64,000 nucleotides of DNA from positions 186,001 to 250,000 of the forward strand of contig NZ_SSSM01000006.1 of the NCBI RefSeq assembly GCF_004801885.1, written 5' to 3'. Under the pieces are notes generated by a model. It made no database searches. It saw nothing but the letters and a program-made list of their open reading frames with translations, and was not told where the DNA came from. Source of the DNA: Naasia lichenicola. Its GTDB lineage: Bacteria; Actinomycetota; Actinomycetes; Actinomycetales; Microbacteriaceae. The position numbers were made by a program, and so were the translations under genes. Each line of letters starts with the position of its first letter. Within the stretch, counting starts at the first letter, position 1. Shown one piece after another: positions 1-8,568 of this stretch.

Positions 1-1064
1 TGGCCTGGCTCATCCAGTACATGTCCGCGAAGCTCGGCATCGTCACGGGGCGCAGCCTGCCCGAGAACCTCGGACAGCGCCTGACCCGGCGGCCGGCGCG
101 CTACGCCTTCTGGGTCCAGGCAGAACTCGTGGCCATGGCCACCGACATCGCCGAGATCATCGGCGGCGCCGTCGCGCTCCACCTGCTCTTCGGCCTGCCG
201 CTGCTCGCCGGCGGAGTGATCACCGGCGTCATCTCCATCCTGCTGCTGACGCTGCAGAGCCGGCGCGGACCGCGACCCTTCGAGCGGGTGATCACCGGCC
301 TCGTGCTGATCATCGTCGTCGGCTTCTGCGCGGGCATCCTGTTCGGCCCTCCGGATCCCGGCGAGGCGCTCGCGGGCCTCGTGCCGCGGTTCGCCGACTC
401 CGGATCCGTCCTCCTGGCGGCGTCGATCCTCGGCGCCACCGTGATGCCGCACGCGATCTACGCCCATTCCGCGCTGACCCGTGACCGCTTCGGACTGCTC
501 GAGTCGGGCGCGTTCCGCACCCAGGTGCTCAAGGCCACTCGGATCGACGTCACCATCGCGCTCGTCGTCGCCGGCGGCGTCAACGTCGTCATCCTGCTGA
601 TCGCCGCGGCCAACGTGCGCGGGGTCAGCGGCACCAACTCGCTCGAGGGCGCCTACCAGGCGATCTCGGCCGGACTCGGATCGGGCATCGCCGTCCTGTT
701 CGCCGTGGCGCTGCTGGCGTCCGGACTCGCGTCATCCTCGGTCGGCGCATATGCCGGAGCCGAGATCATGCACGGGCTGCTGCACGTGCGCCTCCCGCTG
801 CTCATGCGTCGGCTGATCACCCTGCTGCCGGCCCTCGTGCTGCTGGCGATCGGCTTCGATCCCACCCTCGCCCTGGTGCTCAGTCAGGTGGTGCTGTCGT
901 TCGGCATCCCGTTCGCACTGATCCCGCTCGTCGTGCTCACGGCTCAGCGGCGCACCATGGGCGACGCGGTCAACCGCCTGCACACCACCGTGCTCGCCGC
1001 CGCCGCCGCGGCCGCGCTCATCACCCTGAACATCACGCTGCTGGTGCTGCTCGCCACCGGATAG
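1..1064 (+). CDS. mntH: Nramp family divalent metal (Mn2+/Fe2+) transporter, 5' end outside window
   Basis: Membrane transporter that imports divalent metal ions, probably Mn2+, with protons. The reading frame is open to the left edge (visible residues begin AWLIQYMSAKLG), so the true start and the first helix with the family's DPGN metal site lie upstream; the ATG at 21 is internal. The remaining ~353 residues show the Nramp pattern of hydrophobic helices, and the TM6 metal-binding motif MPHAIY is visible at nt 443-460. Only 5 bp separate its stop from the convergent dedA stop, so no separate terminator can fit between them. Family assignment is firm; the metal is inferred from family knowledge. 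Confidence 0.9.
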   Translation, partial: AWLIQYMSAKLGIVTGRSLPENLGQRLTRRPARYAFWVQAELVAMATDIAEIIGGAVALHLLFGLPLLAGGVITGVISILLLTLQSRRGPRPFERVITGLVLIIVVGFCAGILFGPPDPGEALAGLVPRFADSGSVLLAASILGATVMPHAIYAHSALTRDRFGLLESGAFRTQVLKATRIDVTIALVVAGGVNVVILLIAAANVRGVSGTNSLEGAYQAISAGLGSGIAVLFAVALLASGLASSSVGAYAGAEIMHGLLHVRLPLLMRRLITLLPALVLLAIGFDPTLALVLSQVVLSFGIPFALIPLVVLTAQRRTMGDAVNRLHTTVLAAAAAAALITLNITLLVLLATG

Positions 1065-1069
1065 GCGGC

Positions 1070-1810
1070 TCAGTCGAGCGTCGGAGTCTCCGTGCGCTGC
1101 GGGGTCGTACCGGCGACGCGGGCCCTCTTCGCCTTGCGCGAGGACTGGATGTAGTGGAAGACCGTCGGGACGATGGTCACCACCACGGCGGCGAGCAGGA
1201 TGAGGTCGATGTACTCCACCACGAAGTCGCGCACCGGCGGGATGTAGCCGATGAAGAAGCCGAGCAGGGTGACGCCCGTTCCCCACAGCACGGCGCCGGC
1301 GGCGTTGTAGAGGGAGTACCGGCGGTAGTCCATGTGGCCGACGCCTGCCGCGATCGGGGCGAAGGTGCGCACGATGGGCACGAAGCGGGCGATGATCACG
1401 GCGAGGGCGCCGAAGCGGGTGAAGAACGCATTGGTGCGATTGACGTTCTCGATGCTGAATAGCCCGCTCTCCTTGCGCTCGAATATCCGCGGACCGACCT
1501 TGTGGCCGATCAGATATCCCACCTCGCCGCCGAGGAACGCGGCGAACGAGATCGCGAGGCACACCCACCAGATGTCCACGCCGAGGGTGCCCGAGAAGGT
1601 GAGCACGCCCGTGATGACGAGCAGGGTGTCGCCCGGGAGCAGGAAGCCGACCAGCAGACCGGTCTCGGAGAACACGATGACGCAGACCGCGAGGAGGGCG
1701 AAGGCGCCGAACCCCTCGATGATGTTCTGCGGGTCGAGCCACGGGATGAGGGCGGTGGGATGCAGGCCGGCGGGATGCAGGGCGGTGGAGAGCAGGGCTG
1801 TGGAGAGCAC
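1070..1810 (-). CDS. DedA family (SNARE-associated) integral membrane protein
   Basis: DedA-family proteins are polytopic inner membrane proteins; characterised members recycle undecaprenyl phosphate or flip other lipids, with a need for membrane potential. Visible family motifs are FLLPGDTLL (residues 56-64) and the RFVPIVRTFAPIAAG block near residues 134-150, which holds the conserved Arg and Pro residues. Length 246 aa is normal. The start is a GTG. The first ~22 residues are odd: four imperfect pentapeptide repeats (STALL, STALH, PAGLH, PTALI) precede the usual IPWLDP beginning of the family, encoded by a 15-bp tandem repeat. No other ATG/GTG lies between the repeats and the conserved domain, so they are probably translated. 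Which lipid it handles is unknown. Confidence 0.88.
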   Translation of the reverse strand: MLSTALLSTALHPAGLHPTALIPWLDPQNIIEGFGAFALLAVCVIVFSETGLLVGFLLPGDTLLVITGVLTFSGTLGVDIWWVCLAISFAAFLGGEVGYLIGHKVGPRIFERKESGLFSIENVNRTNAFFTRFGALAVIIARFVPIVRTFAPIAAGVGHMDYRRYSLYNAAGAVLWGTGVTLLGFFIGYIPPVRDFVVEYIDLILLAAVVVTIVPTVFHYIQSSRKAKRARVAGTTPQRTETPTLD

Positions 1811-1811
1811 G
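1752..1811. repeat. Four imperfect 15-bp tandem repeats at the 5' end of dedA
   Basis: Four consecutive 15-mers: GCGGTGGGATGCAGG, CCGGCGGGATGCAGG, GCGGTGGAGAGCAGG, GCTGTGGAGAGCACG (plus strand). They sit in frame at the amino terminus of the DedA protein, so copy-number change would leave the frame intact. Period and position resemble repeats at 26273, 54666 and 55728. Confidence 0.75.
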
Positions 1812-1951
1812 GTGGTCCAGTCGTCGTCGGGCGTCGGGCGGTGGCAGCTGACGCACGTGCGTGCGGAGGCACGGTGCTTGCGAAGCTGGGAGCGCAGGCG
1901 CTCCGATCAGGGTAACTGAGAACCCCTCCATCCCCGGGGAGGAACCCGATG

Positions 1952-1969
1952 ATCATCCGCTCGGATGAT
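1952..1969. repeat. Perfect inverted repeat upstream of dedA and tRNA-Leu
   Basis: ATCATCCG-CT-CGGATGAT, 8-bp perfect arms, lies about 140 nt upstream of the dedA start and 49 nt upstream of the tRNA. It could be an operator or a small hairpin; nothing else identifies a partner protein. Confidence 0.4.
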
Positions 1970-2001
1970 GGCGTGATCGGAGACACGAGTCGACCCGTAA
2001 A

Positions 2002-2007
2002 TAGAAT
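2002..2007 (+). promoter_or_regulatory. Possible -10 element of the tRNA-Leu promoter
   Basis: TAGAAT matches the actinobacterial TANNNT -10 pattern and lies 10 nt upstream of the mature tRNA 5' end. No good TTGACA-like -35 is seen at 17-18 nt, so this is tentative. Confidence 0.3.
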
Positions 2008-2017
2008 GAGCGTCGTC

Positions 2018-2099
2018 GCGGGAGTGGTGAAATTGGCAGACACGCAGGATTTAGGTTCCTGTGCTTTCGAGCGTGCGGGTTCAAGTCCCGCCTTCCGCA
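2018..2099 (+). tRNA. tRNA-Leu (anticodon UAG)
   Basis: An 82-nt tRNA. The acceptor stem GCGGGAG pairs with CTTCCGC (one G-U), followed by discriminator A. The anticodon stem CAGGA/TCCTG encloses TTTAGGT, giving anticodon UAG (reads CUA and probably other CUN codons). The T-arm is GCGGG-TTCAAGT-CCCGC. A long variable arm of about 13 nt marks a class II tRNA, as expected for leucine. The CCA end is not encoded. It lies 73 nt upstream of pfkA on the same strand. Confidence 0.96.
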
Positions 2100-2171
2100 C
2101 GGAGACTCGGTGAATTCCGGCCCTCGTCAGTGCCTCTACCCTGTGGGGAGGAACTCTCGCAGGAGGCGACA

Positions 2172-3200
2172 ATGCGGATCGGGCTACTCACATCGGGCGG
2201 CGACTGCCCAGGACTCAACGCGGTCATCCGCGGCGCGGTCCTCAAGGGCGTGCGCACCCACGACGCGGAGTTCGTCGGGTTCCGCTACGGCTGGCGCGGC
2301 CTCGTCGAGGGCGACACCATGCACGTCGACCGTCACACGGTCCGCGGCATCGGCCGCCAGGGCGGCACGATCCTCGGCTCATCCCGGACGAACCCCTTCG
2401 AGGGCGAGAAGGGCGGCCCCGACAACATCCGCAAGACGATGTCCGAGCTCGGCGTCGACTCGATCATCGCCATCGGCGGAGAGGGCACGCTCACTGCCGC
2501 CCGCCGCCTCGCTGACGCGGGCATCAACGTCGTCGGCGTGCCGAAGACCATCGACAACGACCTCGGCGGCACCGACTACTCCTTCGGCTTCGACACCGCC
2601 GTCGAGATCGCGACCGAGGCCATCGACCGTCTGCGGACCACCGCGGAGTCGCACCAGCGCTGCATCGTGGCGGAGGTCATGGGCCGCCACGTCGGCTGGA
2701 TCGCCCTGCATTCGGGCATGGCGTCCGGTGCGCACGCGATCCTGATCCCCGAGCAGCCGAAGACCATCGACGAGATCTGCGGCTGGGTCGAGAGCGTCCG
2801 CGACCGCGGGCGCGCGCCCGTGCTCGTCGTCTCCGAGGGCTTCAAGTTCGCGGGCATGGAGGATGCGCATTCGCACAAGGGCCTCGACGCCTTCAACCGG
2901 CCGCGGCTCGGCGGGATCAGCGAGATTCTCGCCCCCATGATCGAGGAGCGCACCGGCATCGAGTCCCGCTCGCAGGTGCTCGGCCACATGCAGCGCGGCG
3001 GCGAGCCCAGCGCCTACGACCGAGTGCTCGCGACCCGTCTCGGCATGGCCGCGGCGGACAGCGTGCACCAGCAGCAGTGGGGGTCGATGGTCGCACTGCG
3101 CGGCACCGAGATCGTCTCGGTCAGCATCGCCGACGCCGTGCACGAGCTGAACACCGTTCCCGCCGCCCGCTACGACGAGGCCGCCATCCTCTTCGGCTGA
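2172..3200 (+). CDS. pfkA: 6-phosphofructokinase
   Basis: Glycolytic enzyme that phosphorylates fructose 6-phosphate to the 1,6-bisphosphate in the cytoplasm. The chosen ATG at 2172 has a perfect AGGAGG at 2161-2166 and begins MRIGLLTSGGDCPGLN, the canonical nucleotide-binding start; 342 aa is the family length. The phosphoryl-donor signature is mixed: GGEGT keeps the Gly found in ATP-dependent enzymes, while PKTIDND carries the Lys found in pyrophosphate-dependent and 'group III' enzymes. Streptomyces enzymes of this mixed type use ATP, so ATP is the likelier donor, but this is inference. It converges with the LysR gene with 4 bp between the stops. Confidence 0.95.
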   Translation: MRIGLLTSGGDCPGLNAVIRGAVLKGVRTHDAEFVGFRYGWRGLVEGDTMHVDRHTVRGIGRQGGTILGSSRTNPFEGEKGGPDNIRKTMSELGVDSIIAIGGEGTLTAARRLADAGINVVGVPKTIDNDLGGTDYSFGFDTAVEIATEAIDRLRTTAESHQRCIVAEVMGRHVGWIALHSGMASGAHAILIPEQPKTIDEICGWVESVRDRGRAPVLVVSEGFKFAGMEDAHSHKGLDAFNRPRLGGISEILAPMIEERTGIESRSQVLGHMQRGGEPSAYDRVLATRLGMAAADSVHQQQWGSMVALRGTEIVSVSIADAVHELNTVPAARYDEAAILFG

Positions 3201-3204
3201 TGCG

Positions 3205-4098
3205 TCACGCCGCAGAAGCTGCGGCCGCCTCGAGAGTGGCGCGGAACGCCGAGATCGCAGGCGATGAGATGCCCGCCGCCCGCTGTGCGGTGAAGATGGT
3301 CCGGCGCGGCAGATCCGGCAGATCGAGCAGTGCGCAGCTGGTCGGCCGGCCGGCCCAGACCAGCTCGGGCATGAGGGCGACCGCATTGCCCGACTCGATG
3401 AGGCGGATCTGCGCCTGCAGATCCGGGGTCTCGTAGCGGACGTCGGGTTCGAAGCCGATCCGACGGCAGAGCTGCTCGGCGAAGTGCCGCGACGCCGTCC
3501 CGGGCGGTTCCATCACCCACGCCATTCCCCGCGCATCGCCGAGCTCGCGGATCGTGCCGCCGAGTTCGCCGGGAGCGGCGAGCTGGATCGCGTCGGACGT
3601 GAGGTCGCGCCGATCGAGCCCGTCGAGCCAGGGGGCCGAATGCGCGGGATACTGCTCGGCGAGGACGAGGTCGAAGTCACGGGCCCAGGTGTCGTAGAGC
3701 GCCTGTCCGGGCTCGCGCTGCACCATCTCGACCCGCACCTCGGGATGCAGACGGCTCATCGCGCTGAGCGCCGCCGGCATCAGCGCCAGCGCCGCCGATT
3801 GGAACACGGCCACGCGGACCCGCCCGCGAATAGTGCTGAGCGAGGAGTGCACCGCCGCTTCGGCGCGCTCGAGGGTGTCGAGCACCTCGCGCGCCGCCTC
3901 GACGAGCACCTCCGCCTGCGGTGTGAGGAGCACGCGGCGGCCTGCCTTCCTGAGCAGGGGCACGCCCGCCTCCCGCTCCAGCAGGGCCAGCTGCTGCGAG
4001 ACGGCCGACGGGCTGAAGCTCATCGACTCGGCAACGGCGGCGAGCGTTCCGCGGATCGAGAGCTCGCGGAGCAGCACGAGCCGGCGCACGTCGAGCAT
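3205..4098 (-). CDS. LysR family transcriptional regulator, divergent from putA
   Basis: DNA-binding regulator of 297 aa with an N-terminal winged helix-turn-helix (about residues 1-60; SPSAVSQQLALLE is the recognition region) and a C-terminal substrate-binding domain. It is transcribed away from putA with 87 bp between the start codons, the usual arrangement when a LysR protein controls the neighbouring catabolic gene and itself. The natural inference is a proline- or glutamate-related effector, but the sequence does not reveal the ligand. No clear T-N11-A operator could be picked with confidence in the shared gap. Confidence 0.9.
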   Translation of the reverse strand: MLDVRRLVLLRELSIRGTLAAVAESMSFSPSAVSQQLALLEREAGVPLLRKAGRRVLLTPQAEVLVEAAREVLDTLERAEAAVHSSLSTIRGRVRVAVFQSAALALMPAALSAMSRLHPEVRVEMVQREPGQALYDTWARDFDLVLAEQYPAHSAPWLDGLDRRDLTSDAIQLAAPGELGGTIRELGDARGMAWVMEPPGTASRHFAEQLCRRIGFEPDVRYETPDLQAQIRLIESGNAVALMPELVWAGRPTSCALLDLPDLPRRTIFTAQRAAGISSPAISAFRATLEAAAASAA

Positions 4099-4185
4099 GG
4101 AACCCCCATCGTTCAGTTCGGCTTACCAGTATCCGTCAGCAAAGGTCGCTTCCGCTTCCCAATGAGGGGAGCGCAGACTGTCGCC

Positions 4186-7100
4186 ATGACCGAGCTCGCG
4201 CCGCCGCCCATCGCGCCCACGCCGTCGGATGCAGGAGATCTCGACCTGGTCGACGAGTCCATCGCACTGGTCGAACGGTGGCTCCGCGAGGCGGCGTCCG
4301 CGACGATCGATCCATCCGGCGCCCGGCTCGCCGGAGTGCTCAAGGACTCGAAGGGGCTGGACTTCACAGTCGGCTTCGTCGATGGAGTCGTTCGTCCAGA
4401 GGACCTGCGGGTGGCCGCCCGCAACCTCTCGCGGGTCGCGCCCCTCGTTCCCGGCTTCCTGCCGCTGCCCCTTCGGGCCGCGGTGCGGCTCGGCGGCTGG
4501 ACGGCGCCGATCCTGCCGGCTGTCGTCGTGCCGATCGCTCGCCGCGTGCTCCGCCGGATGGTGGGGCATCTCATCGTCGACGCCACCGAGTCGCGACTCG
4601 GCCCGGCGATCGCGAAGATCCGGACCCCGGGCGTCCGGCTCAACATGAACCTGCTCGGGGAGGCTGTGCTGGGCGAGCGCGAGGCGGGCCGACGCCTCAA
4701 CGGCACGTTGCGCCTGCTCGGACGGAGCGACGTGGACTACGTCTCGATCAAGGTCTCGGCCGCCGTCGCACCGCATGCGCCGTGGGCGTTCGACGAATCG
4801 GTCGCGGATGTCGTGGAGAGGCTCCGACCACTCTTCGCTCGAGCCGCCGCGTCCCGGCCGAGGAAGTTCATCAACCTCGACATGGAGGAGTTCAAGGACC
4901 TCGATCTCACCATCGCCGTCTTCACACGGCTGCTCGATGAGCCCGACTTCCGGGACCTCGAGGCGGGGATCGTGCTGCAGGCCTACCTCCCGGACGCTCT
5001 CGCGGCGATGATCCGCCTGCAGCAGTGGTCGGCCGCGCGGCGCGCTCGCGGCGGGGCGGGCATCAAGGTGCGCCTGGTCAAGGGCGCGAACCTGCCGATG
5101 GAGCAGGTCGAAGCCTCCGTGCACGGCTGGCCGCTCGCCACCTGGAGCAGCAAGCGGGAGTCGGACACGAACTACAAGCGCGTGCTCGACTACGCACTCC
5201 GGCCCGATCGGATCGCCAATGTGCGGCTCGGCGTCGCGGGGCACAACCTGTTCGACATCGCGTTCGCCTGGCTGCTCGCCGGACGCCGTGGGGTGCGGAG
5301 CGGCATCGAGTTCGAGATGCTCCTCGGCATGGCGCAGGGCCAGGCCGAAGCAGTTCGGCGCGAGGTCGGATCGCTGCTGCTCTATGTTCCCGTCGTCGCT
5401 CCGGCCGAGTTCGATGTCGCCATCGCCTACCTCGTGCGCCGACTCGAGGAGGGCGCCTCGAAGGACAACTTCATGTCGGCGGTCTTCGAGATGGGCGAGA
5501 ACGCCGCGCTCTTCGAGCGGGAGAGGGAGCGGTTCCTCGGATCGGTCGCCGAGCTCGACGCGGTCGTGCCCGTCTCGCATCGGGTCGCCGACAGATTCGC
5601 GGCCGTCGAGCGTGCCGCCGCGGGGCGATTCGAGAACACCCCGGACACCGATCCGGCAGTCGCGGACAACCGGGCATGGGTGAGCGCCCTGCTCGCGCGG
5701 GCTCCCGGCACGACACTCGGCCAGTCGGCGCTGGCCGCAGCTCGCATGGACTCGGAATCGCAGCTCGATGCCGTGCTGAAGGACGGCGCAACGGCCGGCC
5801 AGGCGTGGGGCGCTCTGGCAGGAGCCGAACGCGGCCGGGTGCTGCATCGGGTGGGCGACGTCCTCGAGGCCCATCGCGCCGACCTGATCGAGATCATGGT
5901 GGCCGAAGGCGGCAAGACCGTCGACCAGGCCGACCCCGAAGTCTCCGAGGCCATCGACTTCGCGCACTACTACGCCGAGCTGGCGTCCGAACTCGATCAG
6001 ATCCCGGGCGCCCGCTTCGTGCCCGCCGGGGTCACGCTGGTCACCCCTCCCTGGAACTTCCCGGTCGCCATCCCCACGGGGTCGGCGCTCGCTGCGCTCG
6101 CCGCGGGCTCAGCAGTGGTCTTCAAGCCTGCGCCCGTCACCGCGCGGTGCGGCGCCGTCATCGCCGAGGCGCTGTGGGAGGCCGGCATTCCCCGCGACGT
6201 GCTGCAGCTCGTCGACGTGGGGGAGCGGGAGCTCGGACGCCAGCTCATCTCCCACCCGATGGTCGATCGGGTGATCCTCACCGGCGCCTACGAGACGGCC
6301 GAGCTCTTCCGCTCGTTCCGCCCCGACCTTCCGCTGCTCGCGGAGACGAGCGGCAAGAACGCGATCATCGTCACCCCATCGGCGGACCTCGACGCCGCGG
6401 TCAAGGACGTCGTCGCCTCCGCCTTCGGCCACGCGGGCCAGAAGTGCTCCGCCGCCTCGCTCGTGGTGCTGGTCGGCTCGGTCGCCAGCTCGAGTCGATT
6501 CCGCTCCCAGCTGCTAGACGCCGTCTCGTCGCTCGTGGTCGGACGGCCCGAGGATCCGACGACCCGGATGGGGCCCCTCGTCGAGACCCCGGGTCCGAAG
6601 CTGCTCGAGGGGCTGACGGCGCTGGGCCCGGGGGAGCGCTGGCTCGTCCAGCCGCGCCGGCTGGACGACGCTGGAACCCTGTGGAGCCCCGGCGTGCGCG
6701 ACGGCGTCGCCCGCGGCTCCGCCTTCCATCGCATCGAGTACTTCGGGCCGATCCTCGGCATCATGACCGCGGCGACGCTCGACGAGGCCATCGAGCTCGT
6801 CAACGACGTCGACTACGGATTGACCTCTGGTCTGCACTCGCTCGACGGCATCGAGATCGGACGCTGGCTGGATCGGATCGAGGCCGGCAACCTCTACGTC
6901 AATCGAGGGATCACCGGAGCCATCGTGCGCCGTCAGCCGTTCGGCGGTTGGAAGAAGTCAGCGGTCGGACCGGGCGCCAAGGCCGGGGGGCCGAACTACC
7001 TCCTCGGTCTCGGAACGTGGGAGGCGGATGGGGCGACCGCTCATCCGGAGGAGGACGAGTCCACCCTCAATCCGCTCGTCGAGCGACTGCTGGCGGTCGC

Positions 7101-7674
7101 CTCGGCAGAGCTGCCCCCGGAGCAGGCCGCCTCCGTGCGAGCGGGGGCGCTGAGCGACCAGACGGAATGGTCTGCCCGATTCGGACGAGTCGTCGATCCG
7201 TCGGGGGTGGCGGCCGAACACAACCTGTTCCGGTATCGGCCCACCCTGTCGCCGGTCGTCATACGCGCCGACGAGAGGGCGTCGCAGGTGGACGTGCTGC
7301 GCGTGCTGGCGGCTGGCCTGCGATCTGGATCGCGTCTGGCGGTATCGACCGCCGTCGAGCTGCCTGGACCCGTCAGGGAGCTGATCCGCGAATCCGGCGG
7401 ATCAGCGCTCGTCGAGACGGACGAGCTGTGGTCGGCGCACATCGCCAACGGCGGAGGGGTACGTGTGCGCTATCTCGGTGCGGCGGACCGCGTCGCGGCG
7501 CTGACCGGAGGGCGCCCGGATGTCGCCGTCTGGTCGGGGCCGGTGCTCGGCTCCGGGCGCCTGGAGCTGCTGCCGTTCCTGCTCGAGCAGGCGGTGTCAA
7601 TCACCGCGCATCGCTTCGGCACGCCGAGCGCGGTCATCGACGGCGTCGTCGCCGAGCTGATGTCGCCCGTCTGA
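4186..7674 (+). CDS. putA: Bifunctional proline dehydrogenase / L-glutamate gamma-semialdehyde dehydrogenase
   Basis: Oxidises proline to glutamate in two steps, passing electrons to FAD and NAD+. The N-terminal proline dehydrogenase barrel (about residues 80-470) has the lysine-rich block IKVRLVKGANLP, the GHNLFDIAFAW block and the final YLVRRLEEGASKDNF signature. The aldehyde dehydrogenase domain (about 540-950) has TPPWNFPVAIPTGS, the glutamate block AETSGKN and the catalytic cysteine in GHAGQKCSAAS. About 200 C-terminal residues of lower similarity follow. The start is ATG 4186 (MTELAPPP); an in-frame ATG at 4162 is an alternative. There is no N-terminal DNA-binding domain, so autoregulation as in enteric PutA is unlikely; the divergent LysR gene is the obvious regulator. 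Length 1162 aa. Confidence 0.95.
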   Translation: MTELAPPPIAPTPSDAGDLDLVDESIALVERWLREAASATIDPSGARLAGVLKDSKGLDFTVGFVDGVVRPEDLRVAARNLSRVAPLVPGFLPLPLRAAVRLGGWTAPILPAVVVPIARRVLRRMVGHLIVDATESRLGPAIAKIRTPGVRLNMNLLGEAVLGEREAGRRLNGTLRLLGRSDVDYVSIKVSAAVAPHAPWAFDESVADVVERLRPLFARAAASRPRKFINLDMEEFKDLDLTIAVFTRLLDEPDFRDLEAGIVLQAYLPDALAAMIRLQQWSAARRARGGAGIKVRLVKGANLPMEQVEASVHGWPLATWSSKRESDTNYKRVLDYALRPDRIANVRLGVAGHNLFDIAFAWLLAGRRGVRSGIEFEMLLGMAQGQAEAVRREVGSLLLYVPVVAPAEFDVAIAYLVRRLEEGASKDNFMSAVFEMGENAALFERERERFLGSVAELDAVVPVSHRVADRFAAVERAAAGRFENTPDTDPAVADNRAWVSALLARAPGTTLGQSALAAARMDSESQLDAVLKDGATAGQAWGALAGAERGRVLHRVGDVLEAHRADLIEIMVAEGGKTVDQADPEVSEAIDFAHYYAELASELDQIPGARFVPAGVTLVTPPWNFPVAIPTGSALAALAAGSAVVFKPAPVTARCGAVIAEALWEAGIPRDVLQLVDVGERELGRQLISHPMVDRVILTGAYETAELFRSFRPDLPLLAETSGKNAIIVTPSADLDAAVKDVVASAFGHAGQKCSAASLVVLVGSVASSSRFRSQLLDAVSSLVVGRPEDPTTRMGPLVETPGPKLLEGLTALGPGERWLVQPRRLDDAGTLWSPGVRDGVARGSAFHRIEYFGPILGIMTAATLDEAIELVNDVDYGLTSGLHSLDGIEIGRWLDRIEAGNLYVNRGITGAIVRRQPFGGWKKSAVGPGAKAGGPNYLLGLGTWEADGATAHPEEDESTLNPLVERLLAVASAELPPEQAASVRAGALSDQTEWSARFGRVVDPSGVAAEHNLFRYRPTLSPVVIRADERASQVDVLRVLAAGLRSGSRLAVSTAVELPGPVRELIRESGGSALVETDELWSAHIANGGGVRVRYLGAADRVAALTGGRPDVAVWSGPVLGSGRLELLPFLLEQAVSITAHRFGTPSAVIDGVVAELMSPV

Positions 7675-7692
7675 GCTCCGCCTCGCACCCAC

Positions 7693-7760
7693 CTCGCGCG
7701 GTCGTTGCAGCCGAGCGCGATCGGTGGACCCACCGCGCTCGGCGATAGCGACCGCGCGAG
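7693..7760. terminator. 68-nt palindrome between convergent putA and phosphatase gene
   Basis: Outer arms CTCGCGCGGTCG (7693-7704) and CGACCGCGCGAG (7749-7760) pair perfectly. Inside them CCGAGCG pairs with CGCTCGG and CGGTGG with CCACCG around a 2-nt loop. A further GCGCTCGGCGAG copy follows. Probably a bidirectional, U-tract-less terminator or a palindromic intergenic element. Confidence 0.65.
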
Positions 7761-7786
7761 ACCCGCGCTCGGCGAGGTAGGACGGT

Positions 7787-8416
7787 TCAGCGTCCGGGGA
7801 CCCGATTCCAGCCCGTGATGACCCTGCGACCGTGCTCGAAGCCGAGGGAGCTGATCGACGCGGTGTCGAGGGCGAGCAGCGAGCCGTCCTTGACCTCCAG
7901 GCCGAGCCACCGGGCGGCGAGCGCTCGCAGGAAGTGGCCGTGCGAGAAGAGCAGAACCTTCCCGCCGGCCTCCAGGACGGGCTCGATCCGATCGCAGATC
8001 GATTGAGCTCGGATGCTCACGTCCCCGGCGCTCTCCCCGGGGGTCTCGCCGGGTGGGACGCCGTCGGTCCAGATGGTCCAGGGAGATCCGCGGCGCTCGA
8101 TGATCTCGGCGCTCGTGATGCCCTCGTAGCCCCCGTAGTCCCACTCGAGCAGATCCGGATCGGGCTGCGCATTGGAGAATCCGGCGAGCCGGGCCGTCTC
8201 GCGGGCACGGCCGAGGGGGCTGCTGAGCACGAGCCCGAACGGGATTCCGGCCAGTGCATCCCCGACGAGCTGCGCCTTGTACTCGCCGGCCTGCGACAGC
8301 GGGATGTCCGTGCGCCCCGTGTGCTGACCGGTGCGGCTCCATTCGGTCTCGCCGTGCCGCACGAGCACGACGCGCGGCTCATTCGGCCCATGTCCGGTCG
8401 TCTCGGAGATCGCCAT
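7787..8416 (-). CDS. Histidine phosphatase family protein (phosphoglycerate mutase-like)
   Basis: Cytoplasmic phosphatase or mutase of 209 aa. The catalytic RHGE motif is at residues 20-23 (VRHGETEW) and the second catalytic histidine is in LFSHGHFLRALA near the C-terminus, with the conserved SPLGRARETA between them. The family includes cofactor-dependent mutases and broad phosphatases; substrate cannot be told from sequence. It stands alone between a palindrome and the divergent dynamin-like gene, with 152 nt to the latter's start. Confidence 0.88.
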   Translation of the reverse strand: MAISETTGHGPNEPRVVLVRHGETEWSRTGQHTGRTDIPLSQAGEYKAQLVGDALAGIPFGLVLSSPLGRARETARLAGFSNAQPDPDLLEWDYGGYEGITSAEIIERRGSPWTIWTDGVPPGETPGESAGDVSIRAQSICDRIEPVLEAGGKVLLFSHGHFLRALAARWLGLEVKDGSLLALDTASISSLGFEHGRRVITGWNRVPGR

Positions 8417-8568
8417 GTCGTCCCTCTCGTCAGCGGTGCATCCAGTCTGGCGGCCCGTCGGCGCGGCCGAGGCATCTCCTGTCCTATCCGCAGGATCGCA
8501 ACCGTCGCGTCCGACCGGCGAAGGCGTGAGAACGTAGGGTCGAGCACCGACGCAGAAGAGGAGCGAGC

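Noticed and set aside
3484-4185. Open frame extending putA upstream by about 230 codons
   Set aside because: It runs antisense through the LysR gene and shows no PutA similarity; it reflects the long open frames common in high-GC DNA. ATG 4186 is preferred.
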